Below, piece by piece: positions 18,069 to 25,605 of a DNA stretch of 64,000 nt; the stretch's first letter is position 1; every line of letters starts with the position of its first letter. Source of the stretch: Microbacterium sufflavum (lineage in GTDB: Bacteria > Actinomycetota > Actinomycetes > Actinomycetales > Microbacteriaceae); NCBI RefSeq assembly GCF_023091155.1, contig NZ_JAHWXK010000001.1, forward strand, positions 248,001-312,000, given 5' to 3'. The position numbers and the translations under genes are program-made. Under the pieces are notes generated by a model, which worked only from the letters and a program-made list of their open reading frames with translations, did no database searches and was not told the origin of the DNA.

Positions 18069-18683
18069 ATGACCACCCCCGCGCCCCTCGGCCGCCGCGA
18101 GCGCAAGAAGGCCGCGACCCGCAAGAACATCTCCGACGTCGCGACGAGGATGTTCCTCGAGCGCGGCTTCGACAACGTCAGCATCCGCGAGGTCGCCGAC
18201 GCCGCCGACGTCTCCCCGACCACCGTCTTCGCCCACTTCCCCCAGAAGGAGGCGCTCGTCTTCGACGAGGACGACGAGCAGCGCGACCGCCTCGTCGCCG
18301 CCGTGCGCGACCGCAGGACCGGCGTCACCATCAACCGCGCGATCCATGACTTCTACGCCGCCGAGATCGGCGCCAACCTCGACGAGCACGGAGACGACGT
18401 CGCCCGCACCTTCCTGCGCTTCCTCAACGAGACGCCGGCCCTGCGCGACTACGCGGCGAAGATGTGGCTGCGGCACGAAGACGCCCTCGCCGACGCGATC
18501 GCCGAGGAGCTCGGGCTCACCGCCCCCACGGCGGAGATCCGCGTGTACTCCCGGTTCATCCTGCAGATGCAGATCCTCGTGACCGAGAGCGACGACCAGC
18601 GCGACATCCTCGAGGCCGGATTCACCGTGCTGGAGGAGGGCTGGGGCCCCGTCGAGAAGCGGCTCACCCGCGACTCCGGCTGA
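18069..18683 (+). CDS. TetR/AcrR family transcriptional repressor
   Basis: The 204-residue protein has a TetR N-terminal DNA-binding domain: RKNISDVATRMFLERGFDNVSIREVADAADVSPTTVFAHFPQKEALVF, spanning about residues 18-65. A ligand-binding C-terminal domain follows. The ATG at 18069 is preferred over an upstream in-frame GTG, because TAGCCT lies seven bases upstream of it and family homology starts there. It is divergent from the MFS exporter, which it most likely represses until an exported compound binds. Confidence 0.9.
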   Translation: MTTPAPLGRRERKKAATRKNISDVATRMFLERGFDNVSIREVADAADVSPTTVFAHFPQKEALVFDEDDEQRDRLVAAVRDRRTGVTINRAIHDFYAAEIGANLDEHGDDVARTFLRFLNETPALRDYAAKMWLRHEDALADAIAEELGLTAPTAEIRVYSRFILQMQILVTESDDQRDILEAGFTVLEEGWGPVEKRLTRDSG

Positions 18684-18692
18684 GCGGCTCCC

Positions 18693-19133
18693 TCACTCCT
18701 CGCGCGGACGACGCCGCAGGCTCTTGACGTCGGTGCGGCGGTGCTTGGCCGTGAGCCGACGCTCCCTCGATCCGCGGCTCGGCTTCGTCGCGCGGCGCGG
18801 CGGGGCGGGCGGACGCAGGGCCTCCGCGACCAGGGCGGCCAGGCGTTCGCGTGCGGCCTCCCGGTTGCGCAGCTGCGCCCGATGCTCGGACGCCGCGATC
18901 GTCAGCACCCCGCCGACGAGCCGTCCCCGCAGACGCTCCAGGATCCGCTCGCGCTGCACCGGCGACAGGACCGCGGAACCCGCGGCGTCCCACACCAGCT
19001 CCACGCGCGAGTCCGCCGTGTTCACCCCCTGTCCCCCGGGGCCGGAGGAGCGCGAGAAGCGCCACGACAGCTCGGCGTCGGGGATCGTGAGACCGGCCGT
19101 GACGCGGAGTCCGGGTCGAGGGGCGGTGGGCAT
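18693..19133 (-). CDS. arfB: Alternative ribosome-rescue factor ArfB (ICT1/YaeJ-like peptidyl-tRNA hydrolase)
   Basis: The 146-residue protein has the class I release factor catalytic loop SSGPGGQGVNTADSRVELVW, with GGQ at about residues 33-35. It lacks the codon-recognition domains of RF1/RF2 and ends in a basic tail (KHRRTDVKSLRRRPREE) that would enter the mRNA channel of a stalled ribosome. It therefore releases peptides from non-stop ribosomes. The ATG at 19133 is chosen because family homology starts there; the frame extends six codons further upstream. The tRNA-like element upstream is on the same strand. Confidence 0.9.
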   Translation of the reverse strand: MPTAPRPGLRVTAGLTIPDAELSWRFSRSSGPGGQGVNTADSRVELVWDAAGSAVLSPVQRERILERLRGRLVGGVLTIAASEHRAQLRNREAARERLAALVAEALRPPAPPRRATKPSRGSRERRLTAKHRRTDVKSLRRRPREE

Positions 19134-19183
19134 CCGTCCATCATGCGCCATGTCGTGGACGCGGACGCGAACGCCTCAGGGAG

Positions 19184-19259
19184 TGGACGCGACGGCGGGA
19201 GTCGAACCCGCAACGCCTCCGGATATGAGCCGGGGCCCGGGACCGCCCGGATCGCCGCG
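19184..19259 (-). tRNA. tRNA-like element, CAU anticodon, unusual D arm
   Basis: Reading the minus strand, 76 nt ending in CCA can fold as a cloverleaf. The acceptor stem is CGCGGCG/CGTCGCG with one G-U pair, and the T arm is perfect (GCGGG-TTCGACT-CCCGC). The anticodon loop CTCATAT gives anticodon CAU on a stem with four good pairs and one C-A mismatch. The D arm is short (CCGG-GCGGTC-CCGG) and the usual U8 and A14 are missing. It could be a divergent elongator or initiator tRNA-Met, an Ile2-type tRNA, or a decayed copy. The 3' half is convincing; function is uncertain. Confidence 0.5.
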
Positions 19260-19294
19260 ATGGCACTGACGTTACCTGGCCGTGATGTTCCCCG

Positions 19295-19311
19295 CCAGGG
19301 TCGTTCCCTGG
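19295..19311. other. Short perfect hairpin downstream of the WYL regulator gene
   Basis: CCAGGG-TCGTT-CCCTGG lies just beyond the stop of the WYL gene. It has a perfect 6-bp stem but no T tract, so termination is possible but weak. Confidence 0.35.
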
Positions 19312-19318
19312 GATGACC

Positions 19319-20311
19319 CTATGAGTCCGCGGATGACGCGGGCGTGGGAGCGTCCAGCGCCCGCAGCAGTCGCTCGACCGCCTCGCGCAGCTCCGCACGG
19401 TGCGGCTCGGGGAAGCTCGTGGTGTACTCGACGCCCGCGGGGATCCAGAGCAGTCCGTACATCGCCTCCCGCCAGTCCGCGCCGCCGAAGGGCCAGCGCG
19501 TGCGGTCGGGTCCCTCCGCCGTGGCGCCCTGTCCCCACGGCCCGAACCGCTCCTGCATCTCCGCCAGCGGCAGCTCCATCACCGCGTCGGTCTCGATCTT
19601 CTGCGGCGACCACGACGCCGCGATCAGCACCCGCTCCTCGATCTCCTGCGCACTGAGCTCGCGCCGCGCGAACAGCACCCTGGTGTGCTCGACGGACGTG
19701 ATGCGGTCGACGCGGAACGTGCGCCAGTCCTCGCGGTCGAGGTCCCAGCACAGGAGGAACCACTTGCGTCCGGCCGGGGCGAGGGCATGCGGCTCCACGC
19801 GCCGCACGCTCTCCTCCCCCTGCCCGTCGACGTAGCGCAGCCGCAGCCGCTCGTGGTCGCGCGTGGCGAGCGCGATCTCGCCGAAGACCACGGGCGACAC
19901 CACCGGTCCCGCGCCGATCCGCGGGGGCTGCACCGCCGCGGCGAGCGCGTTCACCCGCTGCCGCAGCGCCGAGGGCAGCACCTGCTCCAGCTTCGCCAGC
20001 GCGGTCAGCGTCACCTCCGCGCCACCGACGAGCTGCTGCGTGGCGGCGACCCGCAGGCCGATCGCCATCGTGACCGCCTCGTCGTCGGTCAGCAGCAGCG
20101 GCGGCACGGCGCTCCCCGCCTCCAGCCGGTAGCCGCCGGCCGATCCCGGCGTGGACTCGACGCGATAGCCCAGCTCGCGCAGGCGGTCGACGTCGCGGCG
20201 GACGGTGCGCTCGGTGACGCCCAGTCGCGAGGCGAGCTCCGTGCCCGGCCAGTGCCGGTGCGTCTGCAGCAGGTTGAGCAGGGCGAGGGCGCGGGCGGTG
20301 GTGTCGGACAT
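19319..20311 (-). CDS. WYL-domain transcriptional regulator
   Basis: The 330-residue protein has an N-terminal HTH_11 domain (ELASRLGVTERTVRRDVDRLRELGY, about residues 25-49) and a central WYL region. The latter includes RLRYVDGQGEESVRRVEPHALAPAGRKWFLLCWDLDREDWRTFRVDRI at about residues 163-211. WYL proteins sense small ligands or nucleic acids. It is divergent from a DrrAB-type ABC exporter, which it probably controls through a perfect palindrome in the 62-bp gap. CAATCT lies six bases before its ATG, and no ribosome binding site is present. Confidence 0.9.
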   Translation of the reverse strand: MSDTTARALALLNLLQTHRHWPGTELASRLGVTERTVRRDVDRLRELGYRVESTPGSAGGYRLEAGSAVPPLLLTDDEAVTMAIGLRVAATQQLVGGAEVTLTALAKLEQVLPSALRQRVNALAAAVQPPRIGAGPVVSPVVFGEIALATRDHERLRLRYVDGQGEESVRRVEPHALAPAGRKWFLLCWDLDREDWRTFRVDRITSVEHTRVLFARRELSAQEIEERVLIAASWSPQKIETDAVMELPLAEMQERFGPWGQGATAEGPDRTRWPFGGADWREAMYGLLWIPAGVEYTTSFPEPHRAELREAVERLLRALDAPTPASSADS

Positions 20312-20332
20312 GACCTCAGATTGGCAGACGAT

Positions 20333-20351
20333 GCGGACAGGATGTGTCCGC
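20333..20351. promoter_or_regulatory. Perfect palindromic operator between WYL regulator and ABC exporter
   Basis: GCGGACA-GGATG-TGTCCGC is a perfect 7-5-7 inverted repeat in the divergent intergenic region. It overlaps where the -35 region of the ABC exporter promoter should lie (-10 TACGCT at 20361-20366). It is the best candidate binding site for the WYL regulator. Confidence 0.6.
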
Positions 20352-20373
20352 GTTGCTTTCTACGCTCGCTTCC

Positions 20374-21411
20374 ATGAACGAAACCCTCATCGAGACCGAA
20401 GGCCTGACCAAGACCTTCACCGTCAAAAAGGCGCCGGTGCACGCGGTCACCGACGTCTCCTTCAGCGCCGTGCGTGGTGAGCTCGTCGCATTCCTCGGCC
20501 CGAACGGCGCCGGCAAGTCGACGACCCTCCGCATGCTCACCACCCTGATCCCGCCGTCGGCCGGCAGCGCGCGCGTGGTCGGGCACGACATCCGCACCGA
20601 CGCCGCGGGCGTCCGCGCGCGCATCGGCTACGTCGGTCAGCTCACGAGCGGCAGCTTCTCCCAGCGCGTGCGCGACGAACTGCTCAGCCAGGGCGCCTTC
20701 TACGGCCTGACGAAGCGCGACAGCGTGCGGAGGGCGGACGAGCTCATCGACTCGCTCGACCTGTCGTCGTTCGCGGGCCGCACCGTGCAGCAGCTCAGCG
20801 GCGGGCAGAAGCGCCGGCTCGACATCGCCCTCGGGCTCATGCACGCACCACCCCTGCTGTTCCTCGACGAGCCCTCCACGGGGCTCGACCCGCAGAGCCG
20901 CGCGAACCTGTGGGAGCACATCCTCGACCTGCGCACACAGCACGGCACCACGGTCTTCCTCACCACGCACTACCTGGAGGAGGCCGATCGCTACGCCGAG
21001 CGGGTCATGGTGATGGACAAGGGCCGCATCATCGCGGACGACGACGCGGCATCGCTCAAGGCCACCCTCGCGGGCGACGTGCTCACGTTCGGGTTCGCCG
21101 ACGCCGCGGAGGCCGAGCGGGCGCGCACCGTGGTCGCCCGACGGAGCCCGGCCGAGGTCGTGCGGGATGACGCCTCCCTCTCCCTCGCGGTGCCCGACGG
21201 CGACCGGCTGCTGCCCGTTGTCGTGCGGGAGCTCGACGCCGCGGGCATCGTCGTGCAGCGCGCGACCGGAGTGCCGCCCACACTCGACGACGTGTTCCTC
21301 GCCCTCACCGGACGCACCCTGCGCGATGCGGGCGAGGGTGCAGGATCCCCCGAGTCCACGGACGAGCCCACGCCCGCCTCCACCCCGACCACGACAGGAG
21401 TCCTCTCATGA
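20374..21411 (+). CDS. ABC exporter ATP-binding protein (DrrA-like)
   Basis: The 345-residue ATPase has Walker A GPNGAGKST near residue 45, signature LSGGQKRRLDIALGL near residue 142, and Walker B LLFLDEPSTGLDP near residue 165, followed by the H-loop TTHYLEEADRYA. The C-terminal DUF4162-like extension (FLALTGRTLRD) is typical of DrrA/daunorubicin-resistance ATPases. It works with the permease encoded immediately downstream, with which it overlaps by 4 nt. TACGCT lies seven bases before the ATG. The exported compound is unknown. Confidence 0.92.
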   Translation: MNETLIETEGLTKTFTVKKAPVHAVTDVSFSAVRGELVAFLGPNGAGKSTTLRMLTTLIPPSAGSARVVGHDIRTDAAGVRARIGYVGQLTSGSFSQRVRDELLSQGAFYGLTKRDSVRRADELIDSLDLSSFAGRTVQQLSGGQKRRLDIALGLMHAPPLLFLDEPSTGLDPQSRANLWEHILDLRTQHGTTVFLTTHYLEEADRYAERVMVMDKGRIIADDDAASLKATLAGDVLTFGFADAAEAERARTVVARRSPAEVVRDDASLSLAVPDGDRLLPVVVRELDAAGIVVQRATGVPPTLDDVFLALTGRTLRDAGEGAGSPESTDEPTPASTPTTTGVLS

Positions 21412-22187
21412 CCACCACCGACACGCTCGTGCGCCCGAACCTCGCACGCGACACCCGCCACGTGCTGACGCGGGAGCTCAAGCCCGTGGTGCGGGACCCG
21501 TTCACCCTGATCTTCAGCCTGCTGCAGCCCCTGGTGTTCCTCGGGCTGTTCGCCCCGCTGCTGATCGGCCAGTCCGGACAGCCCGCGGGCGAGACCCTGT
21601 CGTGGTTCGTGCCGGGTGTGCTGGTGATGATCGTGCTGTTCGGCACCGGCGCCACCGGGTCGAACCTCCAGTACGAGATGATGACCGGCTCGCACGAGCG
21701 CACCCTCGTCGCCCCGCTCGCCCGGTCGTCCCTCCTCGTCGGCCGCGCGCTGAAGGAGATCGCGCCGATCGTGGTGCAGGCCCTCGTGATCGTCCTGATC
21801 GCATGGCCGTTCGGGTTCGCGGTCGACGTGCCGGGCCTGCTGATCGGCCTCGCGCTGCTCGCCGTGTTCGGGGTGGGCCTCGGCTCGCTCTCGTACTCGC
21901 TCGCGCTCGCGACCAAAGACCGGGAGTGGCTGTTCTGGGGCGTGCAGCAGTCGCTCATCTTCCCGCTGCTGATCCTGTCGGGGATGCTGCTGCCGCTCGA
22001 CGCCGCGCCGGACTGGATGCGCGCGGTCGCGACGGTCAACCCGGTGAACTGGGTCGTGCAGGCGGAGCGGGCGCTGTTCGCCGGGGACCTGGGCGACCTC
22101 ACCGTGCTGTGGGGCTGGATCGCCGCACTCGCGGTGGCCACGGTCGGCCTCGTGGTGGGCGTGCGCGCCATCCGCCGCAGCAACTGA
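21408..22187 (+). CDS. ABC-2 type exporter permease (DrrB-like)
   Basis: The 259-residue protein has six hydrophobic segments, among them PFTLIFSLLQPLVFLGLFAPLL and VQALVIVLIAWPFGFAV. It also has the ABC-2 family segment QQSLIFPLLILSGMLLPLDAAPDWMRAVATVNPVNWVVQAER. It forms the membrane channel for the preceding ATPase. The ATG overlaps the ATPase stop (ATGA), which indicates translational coupling. A strong hairpin follows the gene. Confidence 0.92.
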   Translation: MTTTDTLVRPNLARDTRHVLTRELKPVVRDPFTLIFSLLQPLVFLGLFAPLLIGQSGQPAGETLSWFVPGVLVMIVLFGTGATGSNLQYEMMTGSHERTLVAPLARSSLLVGRALKEIAPIVVQALVIVLIAWPFGFAVDVPGLLIGLALLAVFGVGLGSLSYSLALATKDREWLFWGVQQSLIFPLLILSGMLLPLDAAPDWMRAVATVNPVNWVVQAERALFAGDLGDLTVLWGWIAALAVATVGLVVGVRAIRRSN

Positions 22188-22199
22188 CCCGCGCTCGAC

Positions 22200-22243
22200 G
22201 CCCGCGGCGGCGGCCTCGCGTCTGCGGGGCCACCGCCGCGGGC
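22200..22243 (+). terminator. Terminator-like hairpin after the ABC exporter operon
   Basis: A perfect 11-bp repeat, GCCCGCGGCGG and CCGCCGCGGGC, with further pairing inside (GGCC/GGCC), lies 13 bp after the permease stop. No clear T tract follows. Confidence 0.6.
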
Positions 22244-22346
22244 ATCGGGTCGCTAGCGCCGCCACCCGCCGCCGTCAAGCGCATCGACCGTGCTCCCTCG
22301 GCCCTCGTATCGTCGCCCGCACGACCACGAGCAGCAGGAGGGCCGC

Positions 22347-23213
22347 ATGTCCGAATCGCAGCACAACGACAAGACGCCGACCACGGGCCTGGAGTCCGGG
22401 GAGCCGCAGGCGCGCCTGGAAGCCGAGGCCCGACGCGCGATCGTGACCGGCGCGGACTCGGGCATCGGCCGCGCGACCGCGGTCGCCCTCGCCGCGGCCG
22501 GCATCGACGTGGGCATCACCTGGCACAGCGACGAGGCCGGCGCCCAGGAGACCGCGGAGGAGGTGCGCAGCCACGGCGCTCGGGCCGTGGTCGCCCGCCT
22601 CGACGTGGCGGACATCCCCGCGTGCGGCGACGCGGTCGACGGTCTGATCGCCGAGCTCGGCGGGGTGGACGTGTTCGTCAACAACGCCGGAGCGGGACTG
22701 CAGACCCCGTTCCTCGACGTGACCCTCGACGAGTGGAACCGCGTGGTCGACACCGACCTCACCGGCGCGTTCGTGTGCCTGCAACGGGCGGCGCGGGCCA
22801 TGGTCGCGGCCGGACGCGGTGGCCGGCTGATCGCGGTCACCAGCGTGCACGAGCATCAGCCGATGGTCGGGGCGAGCGCGTACGACGCCGCGAAGCACGG
22901 GCTCGGCGGCCTCATGAAGAACCTGGCGCTCGAACTCGGTGCGCACGGCATCAGCGCGGTGAGCGTGGCCCCCGGCGAGATCGCCACACCCATGACCGGG
23001 CAGACCGACACCGACCCGCACACGGAGGACCGCCCCGGCATCCCGCTCGGACGACCAGGGGACGCGCGCGAGGTGGCCGCACTGATCGCCTTCCTGGCCT
23101 CGCCCGAAGCCGCCTACATCTCCGGGGCCTCGGTCGTGATCGACGGCGGCATGCTGCAGATGGGCCCGCAGGCCGGCGCCGCGGTCGAGAGCCACGACTG
23201 GCGCCGCCTCTGA
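22347..23213 (+). CDS. SDR family oxidoreductase
   Basis: The 288-residue classical short-chain dehydrogenase has an extra hydrophilic N-terminus of about 30 residues before the cofactor motif TGADSGIGRATA (about 35-46). VNNAG occurs near residue 112, the catalytic serine region TSVHEHQP near 171, and YDAAKHG near 182. It ends with GASVVIDGGMLQM. An NAD(P)-dependent reduction or oxidation is certain in outline; the length and the VHEHQP segment resemble glucose 1-dehydrogenase-type members. A GCAGGAGG ribosome binding site precedes the ATG at 22347. The gene appears to stand alone. Confidence 0.88.
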   Translation: MSESQHNDKTPTTGLESGEPQARLEAEARRAIVTGADSGIGRATAVALAAAGIDVGITWHSDEAGAQETAEEVRSHGARAVVARLDVADIPACGDAVDGLIAELGGVDVFVNNAGAGLQTPFLDVTLDEWNRVVDTDLTGAFVCLQRAARAMVAAGRGGRLIAVTSVHEHQPMVGASAYDAAKHGLGGLMKNLALELGAHGISAVSVAPGEIATPMTGQTDTDPHTEDRPGIPLGRPGDAREVAALIAFLASPEAAYISGASVVIDGGMLQMGPQAGAAVESHDWRRL

Positions 23214-23244
23214 CGCACCACGACCCGGGCGGACGAGCCGGGGC

Positions 23245-24645
23245 TCAGCGACGCAGCGAGTCGGCGAACGGGTTCGGCTCGAGCGTGTAGTCCGTGGACG
23301 GGTCCGCCCACGTGGAGGCGCCCTCCGGACTGCGGCGAGCGCCGACGCCGGACAGCAGCCGCACCGCCGGGGCTCCGACCGCGAGCGCGAGCCGTCCGGA
23401 GATGCTGCGGTCCTCCCGTCCGAGCACACTCGCCCGGTGCCAGGCCTCGTGCAGCGCACCCCCGCGCGCAGCGGGCACCCGGCGCGGAGGCAGCGCGCCC
23501 GCTCGGCGCAGCGCGACCAGCTCCTGCACCCGGTCCCACCAGTCCGACTCGGCGGCGGGGTGGAAATAGTTGTCGCGCAGCCAGGCCGGGTGCGGGCGCC
23601 GGAAGCGGCCGGCGACGACCTCGCCCGCCCCGCCCAGCAGCCCGCTGCCGACGAAGACCGTGTTGAGCAGGCTCTTGCTCACCCCGAAGCGGTCGAGCGC
23701 GATGACCGGCACCCCGTGCGCCAGCGCCTCCACGGCGGCGGTCGAGCTCACGGTGACCAGCCCGGCCGCCGTCTCCAGCGCCGTGTCCATCGGAGCGTGC
23801 GAGAACACGAGGTTCCGCGGCCGCGCGGCCCCGAAGAGCCCGGTGTAGGGCTCGCGGTCGAGGTGGGTCTCCGCCTCGCCCTGTCGCGCACGCAGCTTCA
23901 CCACCACGCGCCGGTCGGGGTCGGCCTCGGCGGCGCGCACCAGCAGGGCCGCGATGTCGGCCCTCGCCGCGCGATCCGCGGGCACCAGCGCCTGGGCGGC
24001 GAAGACGACGTCCGTGGCACCCGGCCGCGGCTCCGCGTCGGCCACCGGCTCCGTCGGGCGGTCGGCGAGGGCGGCCCGCGGCGCCCCTCCGGCGAGGATC
24101 CGCGCCTCGGCACGCTCCGCCCGCCTCCGGCCGCCGTACGGGCCCCGTGCGAACGGAAGGGTCGCGAGCGCCAGCGGCACCGGCACCCCGATCCGCTCCC
24201 CCAGCTCGGCGAACGCCCTGACCTCGCGGTGGGAGTGCACGATCAGCAGGTCGGTGTGACGCCGGTACTCCAGGGCCCCGCGCTGCGCCGGGATCGCCAT
24301 ACCGGGCAGCCCCGACACGACGACGGGCCGGTGCGCGAGCGAGTCGATCACGCCTCCGAGCAGCCGCACGAACGGCCCGCGACCGGCGAGCAGCACCGCG
24401 TCGGGCCGCTGCCGGTCCAGCGACGCCGCCACCTGCGCGAGGTCGAGCCGGGTGACATCTGTCGCCGCGACCCCGGTGCCCTCCCGCGCCGCGCGCTCCT
24501 GCTCCGCGCTCACCGTGAGGGGCGTGCGCACCAGCAGCAGCTGCGGGCGCAGACCGGGCACCGCGCCGAGCAGCGAGGCAGACCACTTCACGAACGAGTC
24601 GGCATCGGCGACCGCGACCACGCGCAGCCCGGAGGCGTCGGTCAT
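23245..24645 (-). CDS. Putative glycosyltransferase (DUF6716) of the sialic-acid cluster
   Basis: The 466-residue protein begins MTDASGLRVVAVADADSFVKWS and has two Rossmann-like halves, as in GT-B transferases. The C-terminal half contains VVVKLRARQGE and then VSSTAAVEALAHGVPVIALD near residue 300, the kind of nucleotide-sugar or acceptor-binding segment seen in capsule polymerases. It resembles proteins called DUF6716 putative glycosyltransferases that occur beside neuB. It overlaps neuB by 4 nt (ATGA) and is the last gene of the operon. It probably transfers or polymerises the CMP-activated sugar made by its neighbours; donor and linkage are unknown. Confidence 0.72.
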   Translation of the reverse strand: MTDASGLRVVAVADADSFVKWSASLLGAVPGLRPQLLLVRTPLTVSAEQERAAREGTGVAATDVTRLDLAQVAASLDRQRPDAVLLAGRGPFVRLLGGVIDSLAHRPVVVSGLPGMAIPAQRGALEYRRHTDLLIVHSHREVRAFAELGERIGVPVPLALATLPFARGPYGGRRRAERAEARILAGGAPRAALADRPTEPVADAEPRPGATDVVFAAQALVPADRAARADIAALLVRAAEADPDRRVVVKLRARQGEAETHLDREPYTGLFGAARPRNLVFSHAPMDTALETAAGLVTVSSTAAVEALAHGVPVIALDRFGVSKSLLNTVFVGSGLLGGAGEVVAGRFRRPHPAWLRDNYFHPAAESDWWDRVQELVALRRAGALPPRRVPAARGGALHEAWHRASVLGREDRSISGRLALAVGAPAVRLLSGVGARRSPEGASTWADPSTDYTLEPNPFADSLRR

Positions 24646-25514
24646 GCCGGCACGCGACGCAGCTTGGCCATGGGGGCGCGCTCGCTGTCGAACACGCGCT
24701 TCACGCCGTCGCCCACCGCCCGCTCGATCACCCGGATGTCGCGCACCAGGTGCTCGAGTCCGGTCGGCTCCAGCGACGCGGCGTGGTCGGAGCCCCACAT
24801 CGTCCGGTCGAGCGTGATGTGCCGTTCGACCGCGACGGCGCCCATCGCGACCGCGGCGAGCGAGATCTGCAGGCCGCGCTCGTGGCCCGAGTATCCGACG
24901 GGGATGCCGGGGTAGCGGTCGCGGAGGGTCGCGATGACCCGCAGGTTCGCCTCCTCCGGCTCCAGCGGATACGTCGAGGTCGCGTGCATCAGCACGACCC
25001 GGTCGGTGCCGAGGGTGTCGAGGGCGCGGTCGATCTGCTCGATCGTGGACATGCCGGTGGAGAGGATCACGGGCTTGCCCGTCTCGCGCAGCGCGGTCAG
25101 CAGCTCGGTGTCGGTCAGGCTCGCGGAGGCGACCTTGTGCGCCACGACGTTCAGTTCCTCCAGGAACGCCACGCTCGGCACATCCCACGGCGACGCGAAC
25201 CAGTCCAGCCCGAGCAGCGTGGCGTGGTCGCCGATCTCGACGTACTCGTCGCGGCCGAACTCGACCCGGCGCCGGTAGTCGAGATAGCTCATGACACCCC
25301 ACGGCGTCTCCCGCGGTACATCGCGCATGTGCTCCGGCGTGGAGATCTCGGGGGTGCGCTTCTGGAACTTGACCGCGTCGGCCCCCGCCCGCGCCGCGAC
25401 GTCGATCAGTCGCTTGGCGATGTCCACGTCGCCGTTGTGGTTGAGGCCGATCTCCGCGATGACGTAGGCCGGACGGCCGCCGCCGATCACACGCGAGCCG
25501 ATGCTGACAGTCAT
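24642..25514 (-). CDS. neuB: N-acetylneuraminate (sialic acid) synthase family protein, short form
   Basis: The 290-residue enzyme belongs to the NeuB family, which condenses phosphoenolpyruvate with an N-acyl-mannosamine or related sugar to make a nonulosonic acid. The barrel motifs are clear: AEIGLNHNGDVDIAKRLI, ADAVKFQKRT, KVASASLTDTELL, ILSTGMST, and HATSTYPLEPEEANLRVI, then GYSGHERGLQISLAAVAMGA and HITLDRTMWGSDHAASL. Classical NeuB proteins are about 340-350 residues with a C-terminal SAF (antifreeze-like) domain. This one stops about 50 residues after the barrel, so that domain is absent. The ATG has a GGAGGAACC ribosome binding site. Confidence 0.9.
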   Translation of the reverse strand: MTVSIGSRVIGGGRPAYVIAEIGLNHNGDVDIAKRLIDVAARAGADAVKFQKRTPEISTPEHMRDVPRETPWGVMSYLDYRRRVEFGRDEYVEIGDHATLLGLDWFASPWDVPSVAFLEELNVVAHKVASASLTDTELLTALRETGKPVILSTGMSTIEQIDRALDTLGTDRVVLMHATSTYPLEPEEANLRVIATLRDRYPGIPVGYSGHERGLQISLAAVAMGAVAVERHITLDRTMWGSDHAASLEPTGLEHLVRDIRVIERAVGDGVKRVFDSERAPMAKLRRVPA

Positions 25515-25605
25515 GGTTCCTCCGGTCGTCGAGCGGGTTGCCGCCGTCCTTCCTGAGTACGCGCCGCGGGTGAACGGCCCTCGACCGGAGGGTTACCGGG
25601 GGCGG

